Positions 25,032 through 33,724 of a stretch of DNA of 64,000 nt are shown here, piece after piece. The stretch spans positions 186,001 to 250,000 of the forward strand of contig NZ_NOIH01000015.1 of assembly GCF_002245655.1 (NCBI RefSeq), in the 5' to 3' direction. The position numbers and the translations under genes were made by a program. Origin of the DNA: Thauera propionica. GTDB lineage: Bacteria; Pseudomonadota; Gammaproteobacteria; Burkholderiales; Rhodocyclaceae. The notes below the pieces were generated by a model. The model had not been told where the DNA came from. It ran no database searches and saw only the letters and a list, made by a program, of their open reading frames with translations. Numbering within the stretch: the first letter of the stretch is position 1; every line of letters begins with the position of its first letter.

Positions 25032-26030
25032 ATGAACGCCCCCGCCTCCTCCGCCACACCCGCCGCTGCGCACGACGCGCATGCCGGACGGCTCGCGCAT
25101 TTCCCGGTCGCCCTGTTCTCCACCGTGATGGGCATGGCGGGCCTCACCATTGCCTGGCTCAAGGCTCATCACACCGGCGGCGTGCCGGTCGAGATCGGCG
25201 TCGTGCTGCGCTGGCTGGCGAGTGCGCTGTACCTGTTCCTGCTGGCGATGTACGGCAGCAAGTTGCTGCGACACCCCGAGGCGGTGAAGGCCGATCGCGC
25301 CCATCCGATCCGCCTCAACTTCTTCCCCGCCATCTCCATCGGCCTGCTGCTGCTGTCGATCAGCTGGGCGCAGGACGCCCCGGCCGTCGCGCAATGGATG
25401 TGGGGCATCGGCGCCGCCGTGCATCTCATGTTCACGCTGTTCGCCATGAGCAGCTGGATCCACCACACCCACTACGACATCAAGCACGCCAACCCGGCCT
25501 GGTTCATCCCGGTGGTGGGCAACATCATCGTGCCGATCGCCGGCGTGCGCTTCGCCCCGGCGGACATCAGCTGGTTCTTCTTCAGCATCGGTCTGGTGTT
25601 CTGGCTGGTGCTGATGACGATCGTGCTGTACCGCCTGTTCTTCCACGAGCCGCTGCCCGCGCGCCTGACCCCGACGCTCTTCATCCTGATCGCCCCACCC
25701 TCGGTCGGTTTCCTCGCCTATGTCGCACTCACCGGCCAGGTCGACGCCTTCGCCCGCGTGCTGTACTTCACCGCGCTGTTCCTGACGCTGCTGCTGGCGA
25801 GCAATGCGGTGCGCTTCTTCCGCCTGCCCTTCTTCATCTCGGCGTGGGCCTACTCCTTCCCGCTGGCGGCCATGACGATCGCCACCTTCGAGATGAGTGC
25901 GCGCAGCGGCCAGGCCTTCTATGCAGGCTTGTCCTGGATGATGCTCGCGGTGCTGAGCGGCGTCGTCGCGCTGCTGGCCTTCAAGACCCTGCGGGCCGCC
26001 AGCCGCGGCCAGATCTGCGTGCCCGAGTGA
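25032..26030 (+). CDS. TDT/SLAC1-family transporter (TehA-like)
   Basis: A 332-residue inner-membrane protein with about ten hydrophobic helices, starting at FPVALFSTVMGMAGLTIAW (~28-46). The family includes TehA, plant SLAC1 anion channels and fungal sulfite exporters. FPVALFS-x(3)-GMAGL and the central IAPPSVGFLAY match the family pattern. Its place between DUF2141 and persulfide dioxygenase suggests export of sulfite, the product of that enzyme (inference). AAGGAAG precedes ATG 25032. Confidence 0.85.
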   Translation: MNAPASSATPAAAHDAHAGRLAHFPVALFSTVMGMAGLTIAWLKAHHTGGVPVEIGVVLRWLASALYLFLLAMYGSKLLRHPEAVKADRAHPIRLNFFPAISIGLLLLSISWAQDAPAVAQWMWGIGAAVHLMFTLFAMSSWIHHTHYDIKHANPAWFIPVVGNIIVPIAGVRFAPADISWFFFSIGLVFWLVLMTIVLYRLFFHEPLPARLTPTLFILIAPPSVGFLAYVALTGQVDAFARVLYFTALFLTLLLASNAVRFFRLPFFISAWAYSFPLAAMTIATFEMSARSGQAFYAGLSWMMLAVLSGVVALLAFKTLRAASRGQICVPE

Positions 26031-26070
26031 AACACCCACTCAGCCACGAACCGACATGAGGAGATTTCCC

Positions 26071-26931
26071 ATGCCCCAGGCAGACATCCGGTCCTTTTTC
26101 GACGCCGCCACCAACACCGTCACTCACGTCGTGTCCGACCCGGCGACAGCACGCGCTGCGATCATCGACAGCGTGCTCGACTACGACCCCAAGTCGGGAC
26201 GCACCTCACGGGTCTCGGCCGACGCCGTCATCACCCACGTGCGCGACGCCGGGCTTCAAGTCGACTGGCTGCTCGAGACCCACGCCCACGCCGACCACCT
26301 TTCGGCCGCGCCCTACCTCAAGCAGCAGCTCGGCGGCAAGATCGGCATCGGCGCGCATATCCGCCAGGTGCAGGGCGTGTTCAAGGACATCTTCAACGCC
26401 AAGGACATGAACACCTACGGCGCCGAGTTCGACCACCTGTTCGAGGACGGCGAGCGCTTCCGCATTGGCGGGCTGGACGTCGAGGTGATGCACACCCCCG
26501 GCCATACGCCGGCCTGCCTCACCTACATCGTCGGGCAGGATGCCTTCGTCGGCGACACCCTGTTCATGCCCGACTACGGCACCGCGCGCTGCGACTTCCC
26601 CGGCGGAGATGCGGCCACGCTGTTCCGCTCGATCCGCAAGGTGCTGTCGCTGCCGCCCGAGACGCGCCTGCACCTGTGCCACGACTATCCGCCCGACGAC
26701 CGCGCCCCGGTGTGGGAAACCACGGTGGCCGAGCAGCGGGCGAAGAACATCCACGTCCATGACGGCGTGACCGAGGCCGACTTCGTCGCCATGCGCACCG
26801 CGCGCGACCGCACGCTGGCCATGCCGACGCTGATCCTGCCGGCGATCCAGGTCAATGTGCGTGCCGGCAACCTGCCACCGGCCGAGGACAACGGCGTGCA
26901 TTACCTGAAGATCCCGATCGACCTGCTGTAG
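26071..26931 (+). CDS. persulfide dioxygenase (ETHE1/PDO-like MBL-fold)
   Basis: A 286-residue metallo-beta-lactamase-fold enzyme expected to oxidise glutathione persulfide to sulfite and glutathione with O2. The metal motif THAHADHLSAA (~72-82) is intact, followed by HTPGHTPAC (~145), FVGDTLFMPDYGTARCDFPGG (~165) and LCHDYPP (~208). ATG 26071 follows GAGGAG by 7 nt. The longer, Blh-type C-terminal part ends HYLKIPIDLL. It lies in an operon with SulP 12 bp downstream, and its substrate would come from a sulfide:quinone oxidoreductase such as the one at 33851. Confidence 0.88.
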   Translation: MPQADIRSFFDAATNTVTHVVSDPATARAAIIDSVLDYDPKSGRTSRVSADAVITHVRDAGLQVDWLLETHAHADHLSAAPYLKQQLGGKIGIGAHIRQVQGVFKDIFNAKDMNTYGAEFDHLFEDGERFRIGGLDVEVMHTPGHTPACLTYIVGQDAFVGDTLFMPDYGTARCDFPGGDAATLFRSIRKVLSLPPETRLHLCHDYPPDDRAPVWETTVAEQRAKNIHVHDGVTEADFVAMRTARDRTLAMPTLILPAIQVNVRAGNLPPAEDNGVHYLKIPIDLL

Positions 26932-26943
26932 GCGCGCCACCCG

Positions 26944-28686
26944 ATGCCCGCGACGACTGCCGCCGCCCCCCGCGCCCTGCTCGCGCGCTGGCACCGCTAC
27001 CGGCACAGCGCACTGAGCGACGACCTGATCGCGGCGGCGATCGTCACCATCCTGCTGGTACCGCAGAGCCTGGCCTACGCCATGCTCGCCGGCCTGCCAC
27101 CGGTGGTGGGCGTGATGGCGAGCCTGCTGCCCATCGTCGCCTACGCCGCCTTCGGCTCCAGCAGCAGCCTCGCCGTGGGGCCGGTCGCGGTGCTGGCGAT
27201 GATGACGGCGCAGGCGGTCGGCGGCGTCGCCGCCGCGCATCAGGTCACGCCACACCTGGCGGCGCTGGTGCTGGCACTGGAGATGGCGGCGGTGTTCCTC
27301 GTCGCCGCGCTGTTCCGCCTCGAGACGCTGGCGGCGCTGCTCGGCGCCCCGGTGCTGCACGGCTTCATCACCGGTGCCGCGCTGGTGATCGCGATCGGCC
27401 AGCTCCCCGCACTGCTGGGGGTGCAGGCTGGCGGCAGCACGGTAGTCGCACTGTGGCAGTCGCTCGCCGGCGCCAGTCATCCGCTGCCTCATGTGACCAC
27501 CGCACTCATCGGCGTGCTGGCGCTTGCGCTGCTGTGGGCCCTGCGCCGGCACGGCAGCCCTGTGCTGCAAGGCCTGGGCTTCAGGCCCCGGAGCGCGCAG
27601 CTGCTGGCGCGTACCGCGCCCATCGTAGTGGTCGCAGCGTCGATCGCCTGGGTCGCCGGTTTCCCGCACCTGAATGAGGGGGTCGCCCTGTCGGGCGGCA
27701 TCAGCCTTGGCGAGGGCCTGGCCTTCCCGATGCCGTGGACAGCGCCCTTGCCGGTGTGGCGTGAACTGCTCGCCCCGGCGGTGCTCCTGGGACTGGTGGC
27801 GTATGTCGAGAGCCTCGCCGTGGCCGAGGCCCTCGGCGCACGCCGCGGCGAGAAGGTGTCGCCCCGACGCGAACTCTTCGGCCTGGCAGCGGCCAACGCC
27901 GCGGCCAGCGTGTCCGGCGGCATGCCGGTCACCGGCGGCTTCGCGCGCAGCATCGTCAACTTCGACGCCGGCGCGCGCACGCGCATGGCCGGCGTATGGA
28001 CCGCGCTCTTCCTCGCGGTGGCGATCGCGCTGCTGGGCGACGTGCTGCACTACCTGCCGCGCGCCGTACTCGCCGCGACCATCGTCGTGGCCGTGCTGTC
28101 GCTGGTGGATTTCGCGCCCTTCGTGCTGGCGTGGCGGTACTCGCGCACCGAGTTCGCCCTGATGCTGATGGTGGCAGTGCTGACGCTGACGGTGGGCGTG
28201 AAGGAGGCCTTGCTCGCCGGTGTGGTCGGTGCCGTCGGCCTGCTGCTGCAGCGCACCGCCCGCCCCCACTGGACCGAGGTCGGGCGCCTGGCCGGCACCG
28301 ACGTGTTCCGCAACGTCAATCGCTTCGAGGTGGAGACGCTGCCGGAGGTCTTGTCGATCCGGGTCGATGAGAGTCTGGTGTTCACCAACTCACGCTGGAT
28401 CTCCGAGACCCTGTCGTCGGCCCTGGCGCGCCGCCCGAACCTGCGCCACGTGGTGCTGATGATGAGCGGGGTCAATGGTATCGACCTCACCGGCCTCGAG
28501 GTCCTGATGCAGCTCGACCGCGAGCTGCGCGCCAAAGGCCTGCAGCTGCATTTCTCGGAACTGAAAGGTCCGGTGCGTGACCGCCTGGACCTGGCCAGGG
28601 TGACGGAGTGGCTGTCGGGCCGCATCTTCATGACCCAGGCCGAAGCCTTCAACACCCTCGCCGGACAGTGCCGCAGCGCCCGCTGA
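26944..28686 (+). CDS. SulP-family anion permease with STAS domain
   Basis: A 580-residue transporter of sulfate, sulfite or bicarbonate. The membrane part is about 25-430, beginning with DDLIAAAIVTILLVPQSLAYAM and containing SVSGGMPVTGGFARSIVN (~317-334), the SulP signature region. The STAS domain is about 455-570 (VLMMSGVNGIDLTGLEVLMQ). It is the last gene of the persulfide-dioxygenase operon, so export of the oxidised sulfur product or sulfate balance is plausible. A hairpin overlaps its stop codon. Confidence 0.9.
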   Translation: MPATTAAAPRALLARWHRYRHSALSDDLIAAAIVTILLVPQSLAYAMLAGLPPVVGVMASLLPIVAYAAFGSSSSLAVGPVAVLAMMTAQAVGGVAAAHQVTPHLAALVLALEMAAVFLVAALFRLETLAALLGAPVLHGFITGAALVIAIGQLPALLGVQAGGSTVVALWQSLAGASHPLPHVTTALIGVLALALLWALRRHGSPVLQGLGFRPRSAQLLARTAPIVVVAASIAWVAGFPHLNEGVALSGGISLGEGLAFPMPWTAPLPVWRELLAPAVLLGLVAYVESLAVAEALGARRGEKVSPRRELFGLAAANAAASVSGGMPVTGGFARSIVNFDAGARTRMAGVWTALFLAVAIALLGDVLHYLPRAVLAATIVVAVLSLVDFAPFVLAWRYSRTEFALMLMVAVLTLTVGVKEALLAGVVGAVGLLLQRTARPHWTEVGRLAGTDVFRNVNRFEVETLPEVLSIRVDESLVFTNSRWISETLSSALARRPNLRHVVLMMSGVNGIDLTGLEVLMQLDRELRAKGLQLHFSELKGPVRDRLDLARVTEWLSGRIFMTQAEAFNTLAGQCRSAR

Positions 28687-28700
28687 GGCGGGCGCTGCGG
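28671..28700 (+). terminator. 13-bp hairpin at the SulP stop codon
   Basis: CCGCAGCGCCCGC and GCGGGCGCTGCGG are perfect arms. The 4-nt loop TGAG contains the stop codon itself. It should end the operon or protect its 3' end, although no T-run follows. Confidence 0.6.
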
Positions 28701-28731
28701 CCGTGATGCGGCCACCTCAAGGTGCCGCCGC

Positions 28732-29085
28732 CTAGCAGGCGTGGTCGGCGTGATCGTGGGGCGCCGCGGGCTTTACCACGCCCTGCGTGTAGTCGACGAT
28801 GGCCTGCAGGGGGTCGGATTCGCCGGTCACGACCAGCTCGATGCCGCGCTGCACCATCCGTTTGCGGAAGCCTTCGCCCGCGCCCGCGGTGATGAGCGCG
28901 GTCATGCCGTCGATCGGGTGCCGGTCGCCGCGGAACGTGTGGAAGGCCATCTCCATCGGCAGGTCGAGACGATCGACCTCGCGCGGGGTGCAAGGGCAGC
29001 TGATGTCGTAGATGAGAAAGCGCCGGGTCTTGCCGGCGTGTGCGGTGACCGTGCGGAAATTCTGGCTGGTAACGGCGATCTTCAT
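28732..29085 (-). CDS. NifX/NafY-like iron-molybdenum cofactor-binding domain protein
   Basis: A 117-residue protein of the dinitrogenase iron-molybdenum cofactor-binding family, from ATG 29085 (MKIAVTSQNFRTVTAHAGKT). It has the RNase-H-like fold signature and a single-domain size. The C-terminus is His-rich (PHDHADHAC), unlike the core family, and could bind metal. No nif genes are near. It lies 85 bp downstream of the Rieske gene on the same strand. Members outside nif clusters have unknown roles. Confidence 0.75.
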   Translation of the reverse strand: MKIAVTSQNFRTVTAHAGKTRRFLIYDISCPCTPREVDRLDLPMEMAFHTFRGDRHPIDGMTALITAGAGEGFRKRMVQRGIELVVTGESDPLQAIVDYTQGVVKPAAPHDHADHAC

Positions 29086-29170
29086 GGTGTGTCTCGATCG
29101 ATGCGGCGCGCGGCGCCGCACACGCGGGCGCGCGCCGGGGGTTGGAAGGGAAGTGCGGGCCGCCGCCGGC

Positions 29171-29764
29171 TCAGGCGGTGGTCGAGTCATCCTCGCCGAT
29201 CAGCACCAGGCTCCCGGACAGCCACTTGTGCGGCGGAATCTCGAGGTTGGTCGGTGCCGGCTGGCTGAGGAACACGCGTCCGGCCAGGTCGAAGATCGAA
29301 CCGTGGCACGGGCACAGGAACCCGCCGGGCCAGTCCTCGCCGATGCCGCTGGCGGCGCCGGGCGCGAACTTCTCCGACGGCGAGCAGCCGAGGTGCGTGC
29401 AGATGCCGATCACCACGAGGTATTCGGGGTTGATCGACCGATGACGATTGGCAGCGTAGTCGGGCTGCTGCGGCTCCGCCGACGCGGGGTCGACCAGCCG
29501 GGGCTCGTGCCCTTCCAGACTGGCCAGCATCTCGGCCGTGCGGCGCAGGATCCACACCGGCTTGCCACGCCACTCGACGGTCATCATCTCGCCCGCGGCG
29601 AGCTTGCTGACGTCGGCCTCGACGGGCGCGCCAGCGGCGCGGGCCCTTTCGGACGGCGTCAGGCTGGCGACGAAGGGAATGGCGGTGGCCGCGGCGCCGA
29701 CAGCGCCGGCAGCGGAAGTCGCGATCAGTAGCCGACGACGATCCTTCTTCAGGGTGTCTGACAT
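29171..29764 (-). CDS. Rieske iron-sulfur protein (orphan bc1-type)
   Basis: A 197-residue Rieske protein. The twin-arginine N-terminus KKDRRRLLIATSAAGAVGAA serves as Tat signal and membrane anchor. The [2Fe-2S] site is GICTHLGCSP (~117) and FLCPCHGSIFD (~150), with the PAPTNLEIPP loop after it. It looks like the PetA subunit of cytochrome bc1, but no petB or petC is adjacent. It could be a second copy or serve another enzyme. It is divergent from the cyd operon. Confidence 0.88.
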   Translation of the reverse strand: MSDTLKKDRRRLLIATSAAGAVGAAATAIPFVASLTPSERARAAGAPVEADVSKLAAGEMMTVEWRGKPVWILRRTAEMLASLEGHEPRLVDPASAEPQQPDYAANRHRSINPEYLVVIGICTHLGCSPSEKFAPGAASGIGEDWPGGFLCPCHGSIFDLAGRVFLSQPAPTNLEIPPHKWLSGSLVLIGEDDSTTA

Positions 29765-30004
29765 GTTCTGCGTCTCCGGGATGGGGTGTGCGCAGTGCGC
29801 AGAGGAAAAGAGAAGCGGAGCCGGTGGAGTCCATCGGGCCGTCGCCACGGGGGGTTATGACCGTAGAGGGGGGACGATCTTGGTGGCGACCACGACACGA
29901 CTCCGCTTCTGCGAATCCAGTAAGCAACGCCCATGCCAATCCGTAAAAGCCCAGCGTTCAGGCGGATTCCCGGCGAAATGGACGACGCTGCTTGACCGCC
30001 AAGA

Positions 30005-30141
30005 CTGCCATCCGAGGCAGCGATTGGCACTCAACTGCCAGATTGACGTCCGGCCGGTCGCAAGCCCGGCGATGCGCGCGCCCGTCTCCCGGCTCCGCCA
30101 CAGTCAGCCAAATAGGCAGTGCTAGCGGCAGCATGACTGCC
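30005..30141 (+). promoter_or_regulatory. putative enhancer (UAS) cluster for cyd
   Basis: CTGCC-N6-GGCAG (30005-30020), TGGCA-N6-TGCCA (30025-30040) and GGCAG-N5-CTGCC (30127-30141). The last ends 89 bp before the sigma54 -24 GG. The words match those before the peroxiredoxin and DUF2141 operons. Confidence 0.5.
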
Positions 30142-30193
30142 ATGCTGACAGCGACCAGCACAGCTTCTGTGTCCGACTGCCGGACCGATGTTT

Positions 30194-30207
30194 TTGATTT
30201 ACCTCAA
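30194..30207. promoter_or_regulatory. FNR/ANR-type box upstream of cyd
   Basis: TTGAT-ttac-CTCAA matches TTGAT-N4-ATCAA at 9 of 10 positions. It lies 24 bp before the sigma54 element, so oxygen control could be layered on the sigma54 promoter. Confidence 0.6.
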
Positions 30208-30229
30208 AAAACAAACGGCCCCATCGCGC

Positions 30230-30245
30230 TGGCACGACACTTGTT
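30230..30245 (+). promoter_or_regulatory. sigma54 (-24/-12) promoter of the cyd operon
   Basis: TGGCACG-acac-TTGTT has a perfect -24 box and correct spacing, with -12 GT in place of GC. It lies 31 bp upstream of the cydP ATG. Confidence 0.68.
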
Positions 30246-30275
30246 AATGGACAACCAGACAACCGGAGCGCCCTC

Positions 30276-30473
30276 ATGAAGCCGTCCGACCAAGGCCTGT
30301 TGCGTCATCTCACCCTCGTCGTCGTGATCAAGCTCGCGCTGATCACCGCGCTGTGGTGGGCGTTCATCCGCGACGCAAAGGTGACAGTCGACCCCGGCGC
30401 CATGGCTGCGCAGGTGGTTGCCCCGGCAAGCACAAAACAACACACGACATCTGGAGAAACCCATGGTCAGTGA
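30276..30473 (+). CDS. cydP: cytochrome bd small subunit CydP
   Basis: A 65-residue protein with one membrane helix ([22 protein letters not shown], ~12-33) and a polar tail. Sequence and position directly before cydA match the CydP family found in proteobacterial cyd operons. It probably assists assembly or stability of the bd oxidase. Its end overlaps the cydA start by 11 nt, so the two are translationally coupled. It is first behind the sigma54 element. Confidence 0.82.
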   Translation: MKPSDQGLLRHLTLVVVIKLALITALWWAFIRDAKVTVDPGAMAAQVVAPASTKQHTTSGETHGQ

Positions 30474-32025
30474 GCAACTCGTCGACCTGTCGCGGCTGCA
30501 GTTCGCCGCCACGGCGATGTACCACTTCCTTTTCGTGCCGCTCACGCTCGGCATGGTGTGGATGCTGGTCATCATGGAAAGCGTCTATGTCATGACCGGC
30601 AAGACGATCTACAAGGACATGACCCGCTTCTGGGGCAAGCTGTTCGGCATAAACTTCGCGCTGGGCGTCACCACCGGCATCACGCTGGAGTTCCAGTTCG
30701 GCACCAACTGGGCCTACTACTCGCACTACGTGGGCGACATCTTCGGTGCGCCGCTGGCGATCGAGGGTCTGATGGCCTTCTTCCTCGAATCGACCTTCAT
30801 CGGCCTGTTCTTCTTCGGCTGGGACCGCCTGTCGCGCCAGCAGCACCTGCTGGTCACGATCCTGATGGCGGTGGGCACCAACCTGTCGGCGCTGTGGATC
30901 CTGATCGCCAACGGCTGGATGCAGAACCCGGTGGGTTCCGAGTTCAGCTACGAGACGATGCGCATGGAACTCACCGACTTCTGGGCGGTGGTGTTCAACC
31001 CGGTGGCGCAGGGCAAGTTCGTGCATACGGTGTCGGCGGGCTACGTGACCGGCGCGATGTTCGTGCTGTCGATCTCGGCCTGGTACCTGCTGCGCGGGCG
31101 CGATGTGGAGTTCGCCAAGCGCTCGTTCCGCATCGCGGCCGCCTTCGGCTTCGCCTCGATCTGCTCGGTGATCGTGCTCGGCGACGAGTCCGGCTACGCG
31201 CTGGGCGAAGCGCAGCAGACCAAGCTGGCGGCGATGGAGGCGATGTGGGAGACCGAACCGGCCCCGGCCAGCTTCAACGTCATCGCGCTGCCCAACGAAG
31301 CCGGGATGAAGAACGACTTCGCCATCCACATTCCCTGGGTGATGGGCCTCATCGGCACGCGCTCGCTGGACAAGGAGCTGCCCGGTCTCAACCAGATCTA
31401 TGCACTGAATCGCGAGCGCGTGACGGTGGGCGTTGAGGCGGTGAAGCTGCTCGAGGCGCTGCGCAAGAACCCGCAGGACGCGGCACTGCGTGAGGCCTTC
31501 GACAAGGTCAAGGCCGACCTCGGCTTCGGCCTGCTGCTCAAGAAGTACGTCGCCTCGATGGACGACGTCACCCCCGAGCTGATCGACCGCGCCGCACGCG
31601 ACACGCTGCCCAAGGTGGCGCCGCTGTTCTGGACCTTCCGCATCATGGTGGCGCTGGGCTTCGCGATGCTGGCGCTGTTCGGCCTGGCCCTGTGGTACTC
31701 GATCAAGGGCGACTTCGCCCAGCGGCCGTGGCTGCTCAAGTGGGCGCTGTGGTTCCTGCCGATGCCGTGGCTGGCCTGCGAGATGGGCTGGTTCGTGGCC
31801 GAGTACGGCCGCCAGCCCTGGACGATCTACGGTGTGCTGCCCACCCACCTGTCGGTGTCCACGCTGACGGTGGAAAGCCTGTACGGCTCGCTGGCTGGCT
31901 TCGTCGGCTTCTACACCCTGCTGCTGATCGTCGAGATGTACCTGATGGTGAAGTTCGCCCGCCAGGGCCCGGGCAGCCTGGGCACCGGCCGCTACATGAA
32001 CGAAACCCACCACGCCCACGCCTGA
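30463..32025 (+). CDS. cydA: cytochrome bd ubiquinol oxidase subunit I
   Basis: A 520-residue subunit carrying hemes b558, b595 and d. ATG 30463 ([21 protein letters not shown]) follows GGAGA. Conserved parts include [16 protein letters not shown], the [12 protein letters not shown] loop and a long periplasmic Q-loop of about 250-390 ([15 protein letters not shown] to [10 protein letters not shown]). It is therefore the long-Q-loop (E. coli-like) type. It oxidises quinol and reduces O2 with high affinity. bd oxidases resist sulfide, which fits the sulfide-oxidation genes around it. Confidence 0.97.
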   Translation: MVSEQLVDLSRLQFAATAMYHFLFVPLTLGMVWMLVIMESVYVMTGKTIYKDMTRFWGKLFGINFALGVTTGITLEFQFGTNWAYYSHYVGDIFGAPLAIEGLMAFFLESTFIGLFFFGWDRLSRQQHLLVTILMAVGTNLSALWILIANGWMQNPVGSEFSYETMRMELTDFWAVVFNPVAQGKFVHTVSAGYVTGAMFVLSISAWYLLRGRDVEFAKRSFRIAAAFGFASICSVIVLGDESGYALGEAQQTKLAAMEAMWETEPAPASFNVIALPNEAGMKNDFAIHIPWVMGLIGTRSLDKELPGLNQIYALNRERVTVGVEAVKLLEALRKNPQDAALREAFDKVKADLGFGLLLKKYVASMDDVTPELIDRAARDTLPKVAPLFWTFRIMVALGFAMLALFGLALWYSIKGDFAQRPWLLKWALWFLPMPWLACEMGWFVAEYGRQPWTIYGVLPTHLSVSTLTVESLYGSLAGFVGFYTLLLIVEMYLMVKFARQGPGSLGTGRYMNETHHAHA

Positions 32026-32041
32026 TCCCGGAGCGGACATC

Positions 32042-33184
32042 ATGATCTTCGACTACCCGACCCTGAAACTCATCTGGTGGCTGCTGGTGGGCGTGTTGCT
32101 CGTCGGCTTCGCCATCATGGACGGCCACGACATGGGCGTGGGCACGCTGCTGCCCTTCGTCGGCAAGAACGACGAGGAGCGCCGCGTCGTCATCAACACC
32201 GTCGGCCCGCACTGGGACGGCAACCAGGTGTGGTTCATCACCGGCGGCGGCGCCATCTTCGCCGCCTGGCCGATCGTCTATGCGACCGCCTTCTCGGGCT
32301 TTTACTGGGCAATGCTGGCGGTGTTGTGGGCGCTCTTCTTCCGCCCGGTGGGCTTCGACTACCGCAGCAAGATCCACAATGCCACCTGGCGCAGCACCTG
32401 GGACTGGGGGCTCTTCATCGGCGGGGCGGTGCCGCCGCTGATCTTCGGCGTCGCCTTCGGCAACCTGCTGCAGGGCGTGCCCTTCCACTTCGACGACACC
32501 CTGGTGCCCTATTACACCGGCTCGTTCTGGGGCCTGCTCAATCCGTTCGCCTTGCTGGCCGGCGTGGTGAGCACGGCGATGATCACCTTCCACGGCGCGA
32601 TCTACCTCGCACACCGCACCGAGGGCGACATCCAGCGCCGTTCGATCACCGCCGCGCTGATCTTCGGCGTGCTGATGCTGGTCGGCTTCACCGCCGCCGG
32701 GCTGTGGATCGCCAACGGCAGCATCGGCTACGCCATCACCTCGGCGGTGGACACCGCTGCGCTGCCGAACCCGCTTGCCAAGACGGTCGAACTGCAGCCC
32801 GGCGCCTGGCTAACCAACTACGACAAGGCGCCGCTGACGATGCTGGTGCCGGCGCTGGGCTACGCCGGCGGCATCGCCGCGCTGTTGCTGGTGTGGAAGG
32901 GCCGCACCCTGGCCGCCTTCGTCGCTTCGTCGTTCGCCATCGTGGGCGTGATCGGCACCGCCGGCGTGTCCATGTTCCCCTTCGTGATGCCCTCCTCCAC
33001 CGTGCCGGGCGCCAGCCTCACGGTGTGGGATGCGGTCTCGAGCCATCGCACGCTGGGCATCATGTTCTGGGCCACGCTGATCTTCATGCCGATCATCGTC
33101 GCCTACACCAGCTGGGCCTACAAGGTGATGGCCGGCAAGGTCACGGCCGCATACATCCGCGAGAACGAGCACTCCGCGTACTGA
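32042..33184 (+). CDS. cydB: cytochrome bd ubiquinol oxidase subunit II
   Basis: A 380-residue membrane subunit, the same length as E. coli CydB. It begins MIFDYPTLKLIWWLLVGVLLVGFAIMDGHDMG. The family signature GPHWDGNQVWFITGGGAIFAAWP is at about 57-80. Further helices run to the end, with the last near IVAYTSWAYKVM. It pairs with CydA. The gene starts 16 bp after cydA and is followed by cydX after 29 bp. Confidence 0.97.
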   Translation: MIFDYPTLKLIWWLLVGVLLVGFAIMDGHDMGVGTLLPFVGKNDEERRVVINTVGPHWDGNQVWFITGGGAIFAAWPIVYATAFSGFYWAMLAVLWALFFRPVGFDYRSKIHNATWRSTWDWGLFIGGAVPPLIFGVAFGNLLQGVPFHFDDTLVPYYTGSFWGLLNPFALLAGVVSTAMITFHGAIYLAHRTEGDIQRRSITAALIFGVLMLVGFTAAGLWIANGSIGYAITSAVDTAALPNPLAKTVELQPGAWLTNYDKAPLTMLVPALGYAGGIAALLLVWKGRTLAAFVASSFAIVGVIGTAGVSMFPFVMPSSTVPGASLTVWDAVSSHRTLGIMFWATLIFMPIIVAYTSWAYKVMAGKVTAAYIRENEHSAY

Positions 33185-33213
33185 ACACGCGCGAACCGAA
33201 CAAGGAGAACGAC

Positions 33214-33393
33214 ATGTGGTATTTCGCCTGGGTCCTGGGCATCGGCTTCGCCGTGCTGCTGGCCATCCTCAACGCCCTGTGGGGCGAGAATGAAGAAGCG
33301 CGCGAAGAGGCACGCGACCAAGCGCACGCCGATGCACTGCGCCACGCACGTCTTGCCGATCCGGCTCGCCCGAACGGCAGCGGCGCGCACTGA
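33214..33393 (+). CDS. cydX: cytochrome bd small subunit CydX
   Basis: A 59-residue protein. The single helix MWYFAWVLG...NALWGE is the CydX signature, needed for stability of the bd complex. It is longer than E. coli CydX (37 residues), with a charged tail (ENEEAREEARDQAHADALRH). ATG 33214 is preceded by AAGGAG. Confidence 0.93.
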   Translation: MWYFAWVLGIGFAVLLAILNALWGENEEAREEARDQAHADALRHARLADPARPNGSGAH

Positions 33394-33412
33394 GAGCGGC
33401 AAGGAGGCCACG

Positions 33413-33724
33413 ATGAACACGAAGGTCGCCCCCCGCCCGGCCGCCGCGCCGACCGGTGGCATCCGCCTGCTGCCGCTGCTGGCCGCCATCGCGATCATGC
33501 TCGGCATCACCGCCTGGCCCACCGCCCTCTCCGGTCCGCAGGGCGGTGCGGACCACTGGGCCGCCATGGCCCTGTTCTGGGCCATGAGCGCGGGCTTCGT
33601 GCGCGGCGTCGGCTTCGTGCCGCGACACCTGGCCTGGCGCCTGATGTTCTCGAGTGCCGCCTGCCTGCTCGGCATCGCCCTGGCCGTCATACGCCTCGCT
33701 TTCCTGCAGGGCGGCGCTATGTGA
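33413..33724 (+). CDS. ybgE: cyd operon protein YbgE-like
   Basis: A 103-residue membrane protein with about three helices (IRLLPLLAAIAIMLGITAWP, HWAAMALFWAMSAGFVRGVGF, LACLLGIALAVI-like end). Position after cydX and the pattern of a GFVxGVGFxP segment match the YbgE family, whose exact role is unclear. AAGGAGG precedes the ATG. Its stop lies inside a 24-bp palindrome. Confidence 0.82.
   Translation: MNTKVAPRPAAAPTGGIRLLPLLAAIAIMLGITAWPTALSGPQGGADHWAAMALFWAMSAGFVRGVGFVPRHLAWRLMFSSAACLLGIALAVIRLAFLQGGAM

Larger units (their letters stand above)
29765..30275. other. 511-bp divergent regulatory region (Rieske / cyd)
   Basis: No gene is convincing here. It contains CTGCC/GGCAG and TGGCA/TGCCA repeats (30005-30141), an FNR-like box (30194-30207) and a sigma54 promoter (30230-30245), all placed to serve cyd. 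Confidence 0.6.
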
